Notes: generated by a model not told the origin, from the sequence alone. A stretch of 64,000 bases of DNA from Chrysoperla carnea (GCF_905475395.1 NC_058338.1:12166935-12230934); one strand, 5' to 3'. Shown: positions 40,685 to 54,164, numbered from the stretch's first letter. Program-made: numbers and translations.

Positions 40685-43600
40685 TACAGGCTCTAAATAT
40701 TTTTAGTTCGTACATTCAAATATGATATATTATCATATATTTTTTTTTATTCAAAAGATATGCGTTCCTAACTAATCTTATTTTGGATTAGAAATTTTGA
40801 TCTGTTTCGTGCCAGTAAAACAAATTCTTTTCAAATACACTGTGCGCTAAAGAAAGTGATATAAAATTCATAATGAAACATGAAACTGAGCTCATACTTT
40901 TATCTTCAGTGTTATTAGTATCAGGAATATATTTTAATAATATTAAAGCGTCTGTCTCTCTGATTGCCCTAATACGCCATAAAATAATCATGGTTATTTT
41001 AAATTACGAAGAATATATTATTATTTTTCTTCGAAATAAAAATTGATTTGTCTCACTTTCTATCAGTGTTAATCATATATCTTAAAAAATCGTATGCTTC
41101 AACTGACATTCTAAATACTAAAAAAAGAAAACGTTCTGTGAAAATTTTGTCGCAAAACGACTCGCAATAAACTCTGACACTTGTGAAAATCAGTACTGTT
41201 TTACTTTTTTTTTTCGAAATATATTTTCTTGCAATGGGCTAGATTTTTCGATCGAAGAGGGAGGGACTTCAACTACCTCCTATGAATACGTACTTATTCA
41301 AATCACAAACTAAAAAAAAGTCGACACACCTTAAGTGAACATTGTAAGATATTTAAATTACTCAAGTTCTAAAAATTTGGAAATATAAAAGAGATGTGTT
41401 TGTCATTTGACAACGGAATCCTAAACAGTAATACATATCTTTTATGCACATATTTTATGTGGATCATTTTTGTACATATATTTTATGAGTGCGAAATCGT
41501 GTAATAAAATTTTGGGACGCTATTCGTTGAGTACAGAACAAAGCTAGCTATAAAGCTTAAATTATCGTTCAAAGATTTATAATCAATGAATAGAGTGTGA
41601 AATGTATTTTCGCAATAAATTTGGTTCTGAACACAACGAATATATTCAATTCGAAAATCACCGCCTTCCACGTCGTTCTTTTAAAATTTAATTTTGCCAA
41701 TTTCAATGACCTAATTAATTATTAGTTGAAGTCATATTATTGAATCTCATAACTAAATGCAAAGTTTACTTAATTTTATTAAAACTTAATAAATTTAACT
41801 GATTATTTCGCAAAGTAAAAACATTGAGTTAAAAAAAAAATTAAATATATTTATAGAATTTTTATCAAGGTATTCTAATATTAGTTTATTCTTTTATTAT
41901 CAGCTACAATGGATATAAATTTGATAATTTATCGCCCGTATCCGTATATTTTAATATTTTTTAATCGTAAACATTGTATGTTAAAATTTCTTTTATTATA
42001 AACAATTTATTATGTAGATTATGTATTAATTAATTTTTACTCCAGATTATTGTTATTTTAAATGTAGTTTAAATTATGTTTTAAAGATATCATATTTACC
42101 ATTTTTACAATAATTTTATATTTATACGTTGAACGTATTTTAATTTTTTTGTATACATCATGGAGAACGTTTATTAAACAGTTTACGTTATCAAAAAACT
42201 AATTTACGTAAATTATTATATAATAAATTGGATTGTAGTGCTTTCTAGAGGATCTGCTCATCAATTACCGCCATCCTTTAATAAGAAATATCTTGTTGAA
42301 TATCTTTGATTACAGACAAGCGCAGATCCAGTCCTCTAAAAAGGTTGTGGTCTCAGGTTGGGGTACAATTCTTTATCGCCTGCTTCAATGAGATTAACTA
42401 CCGATTCTGATATGACGGTTAATGAATAGTCGGTACATCTAGACCACTTTTGTCACTGTCGCGATGTTAAGATCCCAGTTCCTGACACTAACATTAATTT
42501 TAGGCCGAAAACCGTCCTGAAACTGAAATAGGTCGAGTACTTCGGGAGTCAATCTGCCCCAAATCATTAATAACGGAATCTAGTAGACAGCTGTCTACTC
42601 TGTCTAGTGGTTAATACGGCTCGGATTTTGATATTTAATCTATTTATAATATTACTATTCAGAATTATTATGTAATAAATAATGCTTTCACACATCCAGA
42701 ATTCGGCAATCCTTATGAAATATTATAGTTAAATTTTATTCTTTGCCATGTAAACTTTTAACAAAATAATTTATTCTAGGTGATAAAAAGGGAAAAAAAT
42801 ATTGTAAATAATTTTATATAAAAAATGAATTTTCCAATAATAAAATTTATGTTTAGTTTAAAATATAAGATGTAAATACTGGTATCAGTCAATTATCAAT
42901 TGCTTGCAAAAAAAAAAAATTCGTAACATAGTGTTCATAGATCAAAATTGACTGGAATATTCATAACCATATGATACCTTTAATATGGTACCTCCCCTCC
43001 TCTGGGCGTAAACTAGCTAAACATTTTGCTGGCTAAGTATGTGTTCATGTCAAACCACTGTTGAAATTATGAAATTTTTATACAATAATTTTTTTTTTTT
43101 TTTTTTTTTGGCGTCTAAAGAATGTGACAAAGTCAAAGTGAACTTTTAAATTTTTAAAGTCTTCATATATTATACCTACTTATTGGAATAATACTGATAC
43201 ATTCTGTAGATATAATAATAGTAAAATTTGATTTTAATTCATTTCATGCTTGCACACGAATGGTGTAATAAAACATTTTTGTTACCATAAATAATATTTG
43301 TTTATTGTAATTAAAAAAAATTTCTTAAAAGTATAATCAAAAAATGATAGCCAAGATAAAAATTTTATATTTGATTAAAAATTGTGCAATAGAAAAATTC
43401 ATTTTTCATCTATTAAAATTTTTATTATTATTTAATCAGTATTTTTTAGCAGTTATTTATTAGTTTAAAATTTGTACTATGAGAAAACTAAATAAATATA
43501 AATTTTTTGAAAAAAAAAGTTCTATTTTATTAATTTTTTTCAGTTCTTTCACAGTACTCTGAAAATTTGGCATCCTCCATACATATTTATCTCTTTCTTA

Positions 43601-44493
43601 ACAGATGGTGACGTGGATTCCATGGAATAGTGCGAAGAAGTCAAGAAAACAAACTACGTGAGGTTACATGAGCGGGAAAGTGGTTAAAAGGATGCTAACA
43701 TGGAATCTATCATGACTACCGGCCTTTGATTTAGACAGTGGGACAGAAAGGATGATGACATACTTGAAACTTCGTGAGTTGGCTTCCTTTTACGGAGTGT
43801 ACTAAACTTTTTTCTACGGTTTTTTTTTCTCGAAAGCGCTGCGTTCTCAAATGAGCGCAATAACGTCATATTTAAGCTGTCGGTCTGAGAAAACGATGCA
43901 GAGAGTTTGTCAACATCATGACCACTTGATAACATTAATAATTAATAAAATGTTTTGTCCGACAAAAATACTGCATCGATGAGCTTTTCTACGATCTCAA
44001 ACATATCTCTAGTATTTTTGCCTTTCAATACATACGTAGTTCATTTTTTGCCCAATTGTTTAATAATTGTTAATGTTATCAAGTGGTCATAGTGTCCCAA
44101 AAATTCTCTGCTGCGGTTTCTCAGCCCGATAGCTTAAATATGACGTTATCATGTTCATTTGAGAACGCAGATCTTTCGAAAAAAGTCGAAGAGAAGTTTT
44201 TTAGATTTGCCAAAAGGAAGCCAAGCACTCATTTTCAAGTACGTATTAATCATTTTACAAAGCATCCTTTTTGTCTCACGGTCTATTAAGAAAAAAATAA
44301 ATTTATTTTAAAATTGTTTTTCCAATAATATATTAAAGAAACACTTACGAAACACATACAAAAAGTGATAACACTGATGAATTAATTAACAAGATAATTA
44401 TATCGATATCGAACCGATTCGATATTCGAGGTGTGTAAAAATATTCTTAACGTTATACTTAATACATTAAATAACCATAATTTTATTTTTAAA
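40685..44493. other. Interval between the sugar transporter and the reductase
   Basis: AT-rich; the transporter 3' end is not defined (AATAAA candidates at 41035 and 41168). A less AT-rich block at 42235-42640 contains an 18-bp perfect palindrome AGTAGACAGCTGTCTACT (42582-42599), but I do not recognise it. A 19-base T run lies near 43090. An inverted pair of coding-like fragments is listed separately. Confidence 0.6.
43684..44289. repeat. Inverted pair of coding-like fragments of unknown origin
   Basis: The minus-strand frame 43684-43935 contains SQTDSLNMTLLRSFENAALS and the plus-strand frame 44083-44289 contains SQPDSLNMTLSCSFENADLS. The two DNA arms match at roughly 85% over the best 65 bp and diverge outside it. 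About 145 bp separate them. The two frames keep the same peptide in part, which suggests a duplicated gene piece or a foldback transposon carrying transposase remnants. I do not recognise the protein. Confidence 0.55.
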
Positions 44494-47400
44494 TTAATAC
44501 GCAAAACGCAGCTCAGGATCATAACCTAATTTATCTAAACTTGGCATACAGGCAAAATTGATCATTGGTGGTGGGCCACACATTAATACTAACGTATCCT
44601 TTGATGGTTCATGTAAATTATCTTTGATCATTAAATCATTTACGAAACCGGTACTGTACTTCCAACCTGTAACAAATACAATTCATCTTATTCTTCACTT
44701 AATTAACTTTACTTTGATGGATTTTTAATGGCTGATGAGATATCGTTATGTTTGTCTTAACAGGTAAAATGTTCTAGGATCAGGCAGTTCGCAGGAATCA
44801 TCCAAGAGGGGAGTTCAAACTATTGTTCATCATGTTATCGTGTTGGCAGACAGACGAACAGACAACCGAAAATGGACTAATTAGGTGATTTTATAAACAC
44901 CTATACCAAAGTTTTGTTCATAGCATCAATATTTTTAAGCGTTACAAACTTGGGACTAAACTTAGTATACCTTGCATATTACATGTATGCATGGTATAAA
45001 AATACATACCTTCACTTGGTGTATCCAAAGTATACCAAAGTTTAAATTGATCTGGATGCTTTTCTAATACCTCTTCCAATTCTTTTCGCACTAAAATATC
45101 TTTTTCAGTCTGATTGGCAAATAATAAACTTAATTTTGTATTGTCTGTAGGATCTTTTGTGATATGTCTGATTAATTGTAACATTGGTGTAATTCCAGTG
45201 CCACCAGCAATCATAGCCAATTTATTTACTTGAACTTCTTGTGGTGGATCTTTTCGTAATTTCTTTATTGAAAATTTACCATTGCCAAGGTATTGTAATC
45301 GTCCGGATGGACCACGTACATCGATTTTATCACCAATTTTCATGTCATTTAAATATTGTGACATTTTTCCACCATCGGGAAACCTTGGATGTGTATTTTT
45401 GTAGTATACTTTGATTACAAGATCAACGTAGCCTTTATCTTCATCAGATGAGACTGGTGTATATGCCCGTATTACGAGTTCATCGTTAATTTTGGCTGAT
45501 AAGTGAATATGTTGACCAATTGGTAAACCTAAATTTAAAGTTAGACATTTTTTAGAATATTTATAATAATAATACAGTTAAGACACGATAACAAAATCCA
45601 CTCAAACTTCAAAATAATTTTAGACCTGTTTATATATATTTTTTGCTGAAATGCTAAATAAATTCAATTCGCATACAAGTTTTTAACCCTTTTTTCAATG
45701 TAAAGGGGTTGCAAAAGTGTGCAAAGGCTTAAACACTACGAAAAATATGCATTCGACCGTCGTCAATTGAAATTGGTTGTATTGTTTGAAATATTTCTTC
45801 GAAAATTAAATAGATCAGTCAGAAATTCATTAGGTTGTTCCATTTTAATATATCACACCCAATATTTTGCCATATATGTAGCTGAGTTAGCAACGAAAAA
45901 TAATACTTTATAAGTTTCTAATAATTTGGCTCATTTCAAATAATACTATCAAAAAGAAATTTAATTTAGAACAAATATAAACTTAGTAAGAAGTAGCATT
46001 ATTCAGTTACTGTACAAAATTTGAATACTTGCCTAAGATATGTTCATTTGATGGTAAACCAAAACGAAACCGTCTGGTATCATGACTTAGTTCTTCTTTT
46101 TCTATTAATGGCAAAGCATATTTTGCTGTTGCATCTAAAAGTGTTTTCTTTACTCCTTTATCTGAAATTTTAACAGATAAATTTATTAATATTCTTAATC
46201 CCATTTGTTTATAAAAATTTGCTACGTTGTTTACTGTTGTGAGGCAAACACTGTTGCACTAAAATGGTTATAACTTTCGTTCCTTTATATATATTAAAAA
46301 ATTCCTAAAATTATGTCCTGTTTATTAAAAGCATAGGACTCCTGGAGTGCGTATGAAGCAAAGGGAGGTACCGTAGAACAAACTGATCGCTGTATAAGAC
46401 ATTTTCTGAACCGTAAAATTACGATAAAAAAATTTATATACAAACCTTTATGTGCTGATTCTTTCTTATCCTTTTTGGGGGCTGTTAAGTATATTTTTGC
46501 GAGAATAAACGTTGTTACGATTACTCCAATACCGATTACGATCGGTAACGACTAAAAAAAAAAAACAACGAATGTATATGATAAAATTATTAAATTATAA
46601 CAGTCAAACAGGAAATAACACAGGGGACAATGCCATTAGAAACACGGTTAAATAATTGTTAGTAGGGATTAATTTAATTCATTACAATAAATCACTTAAA
46701 AAACTTTTATAAAATATTTTATATTTAAAATTTTTGAACATATTAAATCGATCTTCAAATGAAAAAAAAATCGTATTTAAAACCTTTAAAAGATTGGAAA
46801 TTTTCAATTGTTGTACTTTGTAATGATTCAAATCTATCCGAAAGTATCTCAGTGTCACAAAAAATGCACGGATTACAAATAAGACTATTTAAAAAGAAAT
46901 TAGTCTTAACTCAATTAAAAAGTAATTAGTCTCCTTCTAAAATTTTCGAAATTGATTATCAAAATTCGGAAAATTTACCCTACTACTTTATATGCATCTA
47001 AAACCATTCCCCTTGCTTACAATTTAAGTCGATTGAGTGTCTCTGCCTCGAGATAAACTTAAAGCTAAGATTATTAACACGGAGAGCATTGGAGAGGTTG
47101 TGTTTTTAGCAAGTGAAAAAATCAATTAACTTAAAAAAAAAAGAAAAGATTAAGTAATTATCAGTTTAATCTTATTAAGGTATAAAATAACTTATATTAA
47201 TAAGAATCGGCTAAAAATTGATATCTCATTAAAAGTTAAAAATTGTTTATTGGTCAAAAGTTCTCCTATCTCATGTGATAGTAAAGTTTATACTATGAAT
47301 CTTATGTATTAACATTCATGAAAAATTTTTCTAACACAGCTCTGGTACTATTTACGATATTGCCGTTAGCAACACGTTGCAAACATGAGCCAATATAATG

Positions 47401-50400
47401 TATTTACGTAAGCTACAATATGGGACATTCGATAATCTTTGGTGTGATATTGAAAATAATTAATAATTTTAGTCATATGTTCCCCAAAAATATAGACTTA
47501 TACACTGAATCTCAGATCAACGGGAAGAGTTGAAAATCGATATCTCGCCTCCGTATCGAGAAAGTATCTTTTGGAGATGTCAGCCTCCTAGAACACCAAC
47601 GCCCTCATAGTAATAATGAATTACCACTTTCCCAAACTTTAACGAATATTTCAATACAAAAGCATCTTTTGAGGGAGAAATATGATCTTAGTGATGGAAA
47701 TCGGCTGCTCATGAATTTTTTAAAATTATAATTATAATACCCATATAGGTAGATAAAAAATTTAATTAAATAAAAAATTAAAAAGGGTAAATACAATTTT
47801 CAATTTTAATTCTAAATTTGGTCAAAATATTTTTTTTTTAATAAAATAAAACAAACACAGATTTTCTCTAAATGCACATAGGTATTGGGTACTTAAAATA
47901 GATTAAGAATGAAAAGACGATGTCAAGGCTACAAATGTTTTTATATTTATTAATTACGAATATACAATTTAGAAAATGATTTTTTACCAAGACTAATTAC
48001 AGTAGCGTAACTAGTAGTGTTCACTGTGTTCCACGGAACACTGGCCCCACGACTCTAAAGAAGTACCTTGTACTATAAAGAGATTTTTGAGGCGAAAAGT
48101 CGATCTAGCTAGGTTTCATTTTTGAAAAACGTCGTTTTATCAGGGTTTTCAGGAAAAACTGAAACATAAACTGCAAAATATGACTCTTGACTGACATCTA
48201 TTGGTGTATATCGTAGTTAACGAAATAAAATACTTTCAGCTTGAAATCTTTTTTCGTTTTTGAGTTATCGTGTCCACAGGACGGACATATTTTTGTGACA
48301 GTAGCAAGTACAGGAATATCCTTTTCGAAATTGAAACTGATTAAAACTAGAAGTAGTGTTTGAATTATCTGAGAAGTAATACCGAACAAGAAAGTTGGAT
48401 CTCTTTACCAATTATTTCTATTGAAAACGAAAAAGAAATCTAGACGTTTCCAATCTTATCAATGTATTTGCGTATATTTAAGTTCGAAATAATATGTATT
48501 GTATGAATAAATAAGTTTCAGGTGGGTCCATTTTTCTTTGAGAAATACATCTAAGTCGAGTAGTTACGCCACTGACTGACTACATGACATTTTATAATAC
48601 TATTTAAAGGGTACAATGTCATTGTAATGTTACAACGATAAAATAATCTTTTTGCCATCATTTTTTTTATTTCTATGTAATGTTTAATTTTAATGCATAT
48701 GTAATAATAAAACAATAAAGATATGAAACTTTTCCAAATAAATCAATATCAATACTAATAAATTTAAACATGCATATCACACCACCACAAAATAATAATA
48801 AATGTTAAAATTAAATACATGCTTCATCTTCTCGCCAACCAACAATAATTCATTTAAATCTGTGTTAAATCATACAAATTATTTTAATTGGTTAATTAAC
48901 TATTTACAATTTAAGAACAGGTGTTAAATGCAAATTGGAACAACTATGCATGTTTAAATTCAAAATGAATCATTTGAGATTACAAAAATTACATCATTTC
49001 AATAAATACAAGTGGTTTCTGAGATTTTATAGGTGTATTTTATCATCCGACATGAAGCCAACAGGAAAGAGATGCTAACTTAGATACACGTTCACTGTAG
49101 TTCGAAAAAATAACGACATAGTAACTCCAGCCAAAAATAATAAAAGTAGTCGCCATAAATTTTATGAAATCTTGCAATAAATAATCCTTCTATAATACAT
49201 CCATGCAATAATCACATGAAGCAGTATTGCTAACTCAAAATCTATGATTTGAAAAGTTGATATTTCCCTACCAATCCCACTTTGAAAAGTTAGTAGTATG
49301 GAAGGTAGAGATAAGGAGAATTGTCTCTGTATATATAAAGTGTCCATCGAAAAGCAGCAAAAAAAGAGGCGCTGCTGTAATAAAAGTGTTAGTTTCAAAA
49401 GAAGTGCTCAAATTAATAAGAGTAAGATAAAGATCTAACCAAATTGTTAGACAAGGATAGAGAAATTCACACTACATAAGCGCCATTCTGGTCAATTTTA
49501 GAACTGTTATTTTGGGCAATTGAACTTTGAAAAAAAATTTTAATTTAAAGTGGCCTACTTCAATTGGTAAGCTGATTAGTAACGATGTTATCAAAAAAAG
49601 AAAATTGAATATTTTGAAATATTAAAAAATGATAATTATGACGAGAATTAAAAATGTGTTCAAAAAAACTTGTAAAATGGGTTTTTATTAAAAAAATTAT
49701 TGCATAATTAGCTTAAAAATAAATAAAATAAACAATTTTTTGAGCATGAAGTCGGTTCAAATCATATTTACAAGAATTATCATGATATCCCTGAAGTTTA
49801 AAAAAATTACAGAATAAAATAGTCTGCCATTTATGTTACGAGAGCTTTTATTTTCATTTTATCAAATTTTATTTATCTTCAGAAAAAAAAATCGTTTCAA
49901 AGCTTAAAAATTCCTTAAAATAGCATTTTATTTGGTTTTTTTAGAAATAGAATGAACCAGCAACCCGAAGCCATAAATTTACAACTAAGTTACAATAAAA
50001 AACCTCTATGAAAACTTCTAAAATATCTATTAAAAAACAATATTTTTCGACTATCTTTCATGGAAGAACTGGCTGGATACACGCAACTTTTTACAGGAAT
50101 TTAGGAAGGTACCAACATGAAGAGCCCTTTTAATATAAACGAATCGCAGTCGCACTACAATGAAATTCAGAACCAGATATGATGGGAAATATTCTGCTAT
50201 TTCCCGGATATCAACTAAATCGGAGTAAGTAATATTTCATATGCAGGCTAATTCCATATGTGACTGACACTACATCTGTCCCAAAATGCGTTTTATTATG
50301 TTAGTGATTTTAGTTTTAGTATGGTTGATTCCACATTTGAGGAGCTTATCTGCAAACCGGGTTTTGTCACATTCGGTGGATTTTTCAGGAGGGAGAAAAA

Positions 50401-52796
50401 ACTGATACAACTATCTCTTTTTATAATTATTTGTTGAATTTTTTTCTGCTCTTTTATATTAACTCCTTAAATCAATTTAAATACTAACTTTACCTTTAAG
50501 TAAACAATAAAGTGTTAAAAATCAACATTATAGTTTGGACAAAACCCGTTTTGCAGGAAATGTTTGGACAAAACTCGGTTTGAATAAAATTATCTTGGAC
50601 AAAACTCGTTTTGAATGCAAACGTGTTTATTGATATCAACATCAAAAAGGTAAACACAGTTCTGTTATAGGGTTCATAAACAGTTCATTATATGTGTAGG
50701 TCGCACCTTTCCTCTGCCAGACAGTCACACTCTTCTTCTTCAGCTTCTTGAATAGCTGTTGGATTTTCAAAAATAATGTTCTTATACCACATAAGCCGTA
50801 GATCTTCTAAAGGTTCCTTGTCAGCCCAGTTTTCATCAAACATTTTCTGTAGGAGTTTGTTCACATCATTCTTCTTCGCTTGCGTAATTACATGACCAAC
50901 AGGTACATTTTGAAGCTGAAGTAACCAATAGGTGGTTAGTCACATGAGCAAAAGGACAGTTCCTATTGGCTGAGTGGACAAAACACGGTTTGCATTGCTA
51001 GAACCCTACCTCTTCTGGTGGACAAAACACACTTTGCACAAAACCTTCATTTTCAACATCAGTTTTTAATGGGACAAATATTTTTTTGCACAAAATGGAA
51101 TACTGTTTCTGATGTAAACGAGCCTATAGAGTAATAATCAATCAAAACCCCACTTTGGAAATTTTTGGACAAAACCCGGTTTGCAGATAAGCTCCTCATT
51201 TATCTCTCTGTAGTAAGAATGTGTTCATAAAACTTTATGATATATGATTTATTTAACAAAACACTTGGAACACTTTTTCTGGGAACCACCTTGCAACTGC
51301 AAGTGCCTGGAAATAAAAGACTTACGAATTGAAAATGTGAAACCCCAAATTTTGAGAAAAGTAAAATTATTTTTTACTTTTTCGTTTACAATAGCTTCTG
51401 TACTATCATTTTATGTAAGTGGAAATAAAAGTTAAAATTTTAACTATGCAAAAATTATTGTTTACAATAGAAAATTTTTCATGCATAAAAATTATTAAAC
51501 TTTATTGTATAAGTGTTTCAAAAGGTCATTAAAGTTTTTCTAACCTCGTTGAAAAGTTAAAAAGAAAAACACTAAAATAAAAAGAAAACTTATCTAGAAT
51601 CTTCTGATTCAACCAAGTGTTCAATTATTTTAACAACGGGAAATTAGAGTCCTAGAATTTAGAAAGTTGGAATTATTCTCTATACATGGTTCATACTCTT
51701 TAAACAAATTTCGTAGCTTTGATCATAGCTCGAAAACTACTCGTTAAAAAGTTTTGTGATCGTGAGAGTATTTGATCAAAACGATCTGAAGAACAATCTG
51801 GGTGGGTTAGAAAAAGTTTCACAGAAAGTCATTTTCCTATCTAATATTGCGAGGTCGTTTTGGAGTAGCTTAAGAGGACGATTGAAATAATTTTTTACCA
51901 CAATATTTACTACTCGAAATGATGATAAGTTGAGCCGGAATTATTATACCATGGCCTCTTTAGATTAAAATTGCATTGCAAAAATAAGGCACTAATTTAT
52001 TCCAAACTGACAGCATAAACTATTTGTTCATTCATGTCTCAAATACTCTTAATATGGAGTTTTGTCACTAGAAAATTTAAAACGATTTAAAACTTTCTTT
52101 CTACTGTAAAATTCGAGGATATTTATACTTGAAATGGTTTATGCTTAAAAGAGGTGTACTCAAAACCTATCAAAATAATTAGGGAGCTAAAATAATCAGC
52201 GAAAAAGATGGAACACAAGTAACACACTTGAAACTAGACACACTTTATAACATTTAGAAGTGATCTTTTGGGATTGTAAAATAAAAAAATACAAGTTCTT
52301 ATCCTAAGAGGCACCTTTCGAAATAAACTTCCCAAAAAGTATAAAACTACGTATCAATTTAGAATTTATTAATCTTTCTAAAAATGGAATATAATTAAAA
52401 CACCTACAATACAAAACTTATAAACAATATTATTACGCAATATTTGTGATTAAAAAAAAAAAAAAGCGAAATTTAAAAAGCCGAAAAAAAATGCCACATC
52501 TATGAAAACTTAAAATTGCTCAAAGTTTTCGATTTACCGTTAAGTTATAGTTGAGGCGATAGTTATTCATTTTCATTTTAATTAAATCTTAATTAAAAAG
52601 AAATAATATTAGTTTAATGTCTATTATTCCCATAGATACACAAAATTTGAAAAGAGAACTTCAACTTCAAGGCATTATTTAAATGTAAACAATCGAACGT
52701 GATTTGAATATCTAATTAGAAAATATATTTACTGATTGATTTTAATTAATTACAAAAATTACATACCGAAGTTGTCTCCTCACTTTTTGAACTCAT
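44494..52796 (-). CDS. Cyb5r: NADH-cytochrome b5 reductase, membrane-anchored
   Basis: FAD enzyme passing electrons from NADH to cytochrome b5 for lipid desaturation and related reactions, on the ER or outer mitochondrial membrane. Exons, 5' to 3' on the minus strand: 52767-52796, 46446-46551, 46033-46161, 45010-45528, 44494-44666; 318 residues in frame. After [10 protein letters not shown] comes a membrane anchor ([20 protein letters not shown]). FAD-binding motif [13 protein letters not shown], then [18 protein letters not shown]-binding motif [34 protein letters not shown]-terminus ELRFAY. Length is close to human CYB5R3 (301). The intron after 46033 uses a GC donor (TTAG|GCAAGT). The 6.2-kb first intron holds a hAT relic, a MITE and a TIR element; intron 4 holds an R530 piece ending about 7 bp from the splice donor. 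An ATG at 46204 opens an in-frame extension of exon 3 ([14 protein letters not shown]) and could mark an alternative, anchor-less start. Confidence 0.95.
44833..45002 (+). repeat. R530 3'-part copy in a reductase intron
   Basis: It contains TGTTATCGTGTTGGCAGAC, the GGACTAATTAGGTGATTTTA block and the terminal hairpin ending ATGGTATAAAAA. The left half of the element is absent. Confidence 0.8.
48000..48574 (+). mobile_element. Non-autonomous hAT element with hATC relic
   Basis: The ends CAGTAGCGTAACTAGTAG and (inverse) CAGTGGCGTAACTACTCGAC are typical hAT terminal repeats. Flanking octamers ACTAATTA and ACTGACTA match at six of eight positions, a decayed 8-bp target duplication. Between 48297 and 48440 the plus strand encodes pieces of the hAT dimerisation domain ([13 protein letters not shown]; after a frame change [12 protein letters not shown] and LPIISIENE), so most of the transposase has been deleted. 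Positions 48233-48290 hold an R530 fragment. Confidence 0.75.
49297..49520. mobile_element. Partial copy of the 289-bp MITE
   Basis: The left end TATGGAAGGTAGAGATAAGG and internal blocks (CATCGAAAAGCAGCA; GAGTAAGATAAAGATCT; GGTCAATTTTA) match 26286-26574. The right inverted repeat is not visible. Confidence 0.7.
50339..51197. mobile_element. 859-bp TIR transposon with repeated GGACAAAAC motif and a coding remnant
   Basis: The terminal inverted repeats are at least 30 bp and essentially perfect (GAGGAGCTTATCTGCAAACC and onward). The flanks are ATTT on both sides (50335-50338, 51198-51201), a 4-bp target duplication. The motif GGACAAAAC followed by a short CG-containing core and TTTG recurs near 50534, 50567, 50597, 50977, 51020 and at the right end, resembling subterminal transposase-binding sites. 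On the minus strand an open frame runs 50688-50939 with peptides such as [20 protein letters not shown] and [11 protein letters not shown], perhaps the end of a lost transposase. The superfamily is not identified. Confidence 0.8.
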
Positions 52797-54164
52797 CTTT
52801 ATGACTAAATAATTTTATCTACACACGTTGTGTTCAACACAATCGGCTGTGTTTAAACATCAACCACGAACTTCATCAAAATCATTTAAAATGATCGTGC
52901 AAATTATGAATAATATTTTATTTTATTTTACTTACGATTATATTCGATGACATATTTGATAAGATTTTAAGGTTTTTGGAAAAACTTCGAGAGGTTACAT
53001 ATAAACTGAACTTAATGATAAAATGAAAGTAAATGAGGAAAACGAATGTTTAGTGTGTTTTCTGCAAAAAATATAGATAATTATAAAACCACTTCCTAAA
53101 TTCCTAAATATTTTAAGTTACCGAAACATGTACCTAAAAATAAATTACTACATATCCGATGATAAAATATTTTAATAATAGAACATTATTTCACAGAAAT
53201 TCAATATTTATTTACGATTAGAATTTCTATTTTTAATAGGTTATTAAATTGTTTTGAAGTTAAATCAATAGATTTGAATAATATGTTTTATTTAAAACAA
53301 CTTATCTATAACGAAAATTCCCTAAAATTTGTTTCAAATTTTATTTTAATCATTAATAATGTTATTTAGATTAGGAAAATTTAAAAAAAGTAAAAAATGA
53401 AACACACAATTTGAATTTAGCGGCTTATATAAATAAAACAGTGCCGTGGCTTCAATTTTTTAATATTTAATGTTAAAATTATATTAAGGGTAAAGTTATT
53501 ATTTTCAACTTATTAAAACATTGTCACAAAGTCGCAAAATCTACCATGGACCCAGTGACATTTTTTGGAATAAGCAAAACAGGCATTGGCCAAATCTATA
53601 TCTGTGGGCTGTTTTATGCATTTTGTTAACATATATATCCTTTTCAGGACTCTCAATAAAAATATTTGGTTTCTATTTAAAAAATTATTAACTAGCTTGA
53701 TTGGTTTCGATTGTTTTGGCAATCCTTTTCAGTCACATTAAAACACTTAAGTTAAAATCAAAATATAACCAAAATAAGATAAATAAATGAACAATTCGAT
53801 AATTGTACACTTTGAGCTTCGGCTAAATTTAAATTTTTATCGTTTTAATTATCAGAACTCATTTTTCAAAATATATAAGGGTACTAAATTGAAAATTTTT
53901 GCTTTTCAATATTAATAGTGGATCATTGAAAAATAATTGACAAATCGTAAGTTAAAAAGACGCGCGCTCGTTTCGATGACCATACGCCACTGATGTCGGT
54001 AATATCGGTATCACTGCATGAGTCGTAGGAAATTGAAGGCTGTAAAAACTGCTGTGTATATGGTGATTGTCTGTGTTGACTGTTAGTTTCATAAACTCAG
54101 AACGTCAAAGTTTTTAAGGTACATACAATTTTATTCATTTTTACTTTTAAAAATTTAAAAGAAA
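52797..54164. other. Interval upstream of the reductase and PSMA6 starts
   Basis: AT-rich sequence containing the promoters of two divergent genes (reductase leftward, PSMA6 rightward). The only locally GC-rich patch is at about 53955-54010 (GACGCGCGCTCG...), a plausible PSMA6 core promoter. A hAT-like CAGTGCCGTGG occurs near 53441 without a partner end. Nothing else is recognised. Confidence 0.5.
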
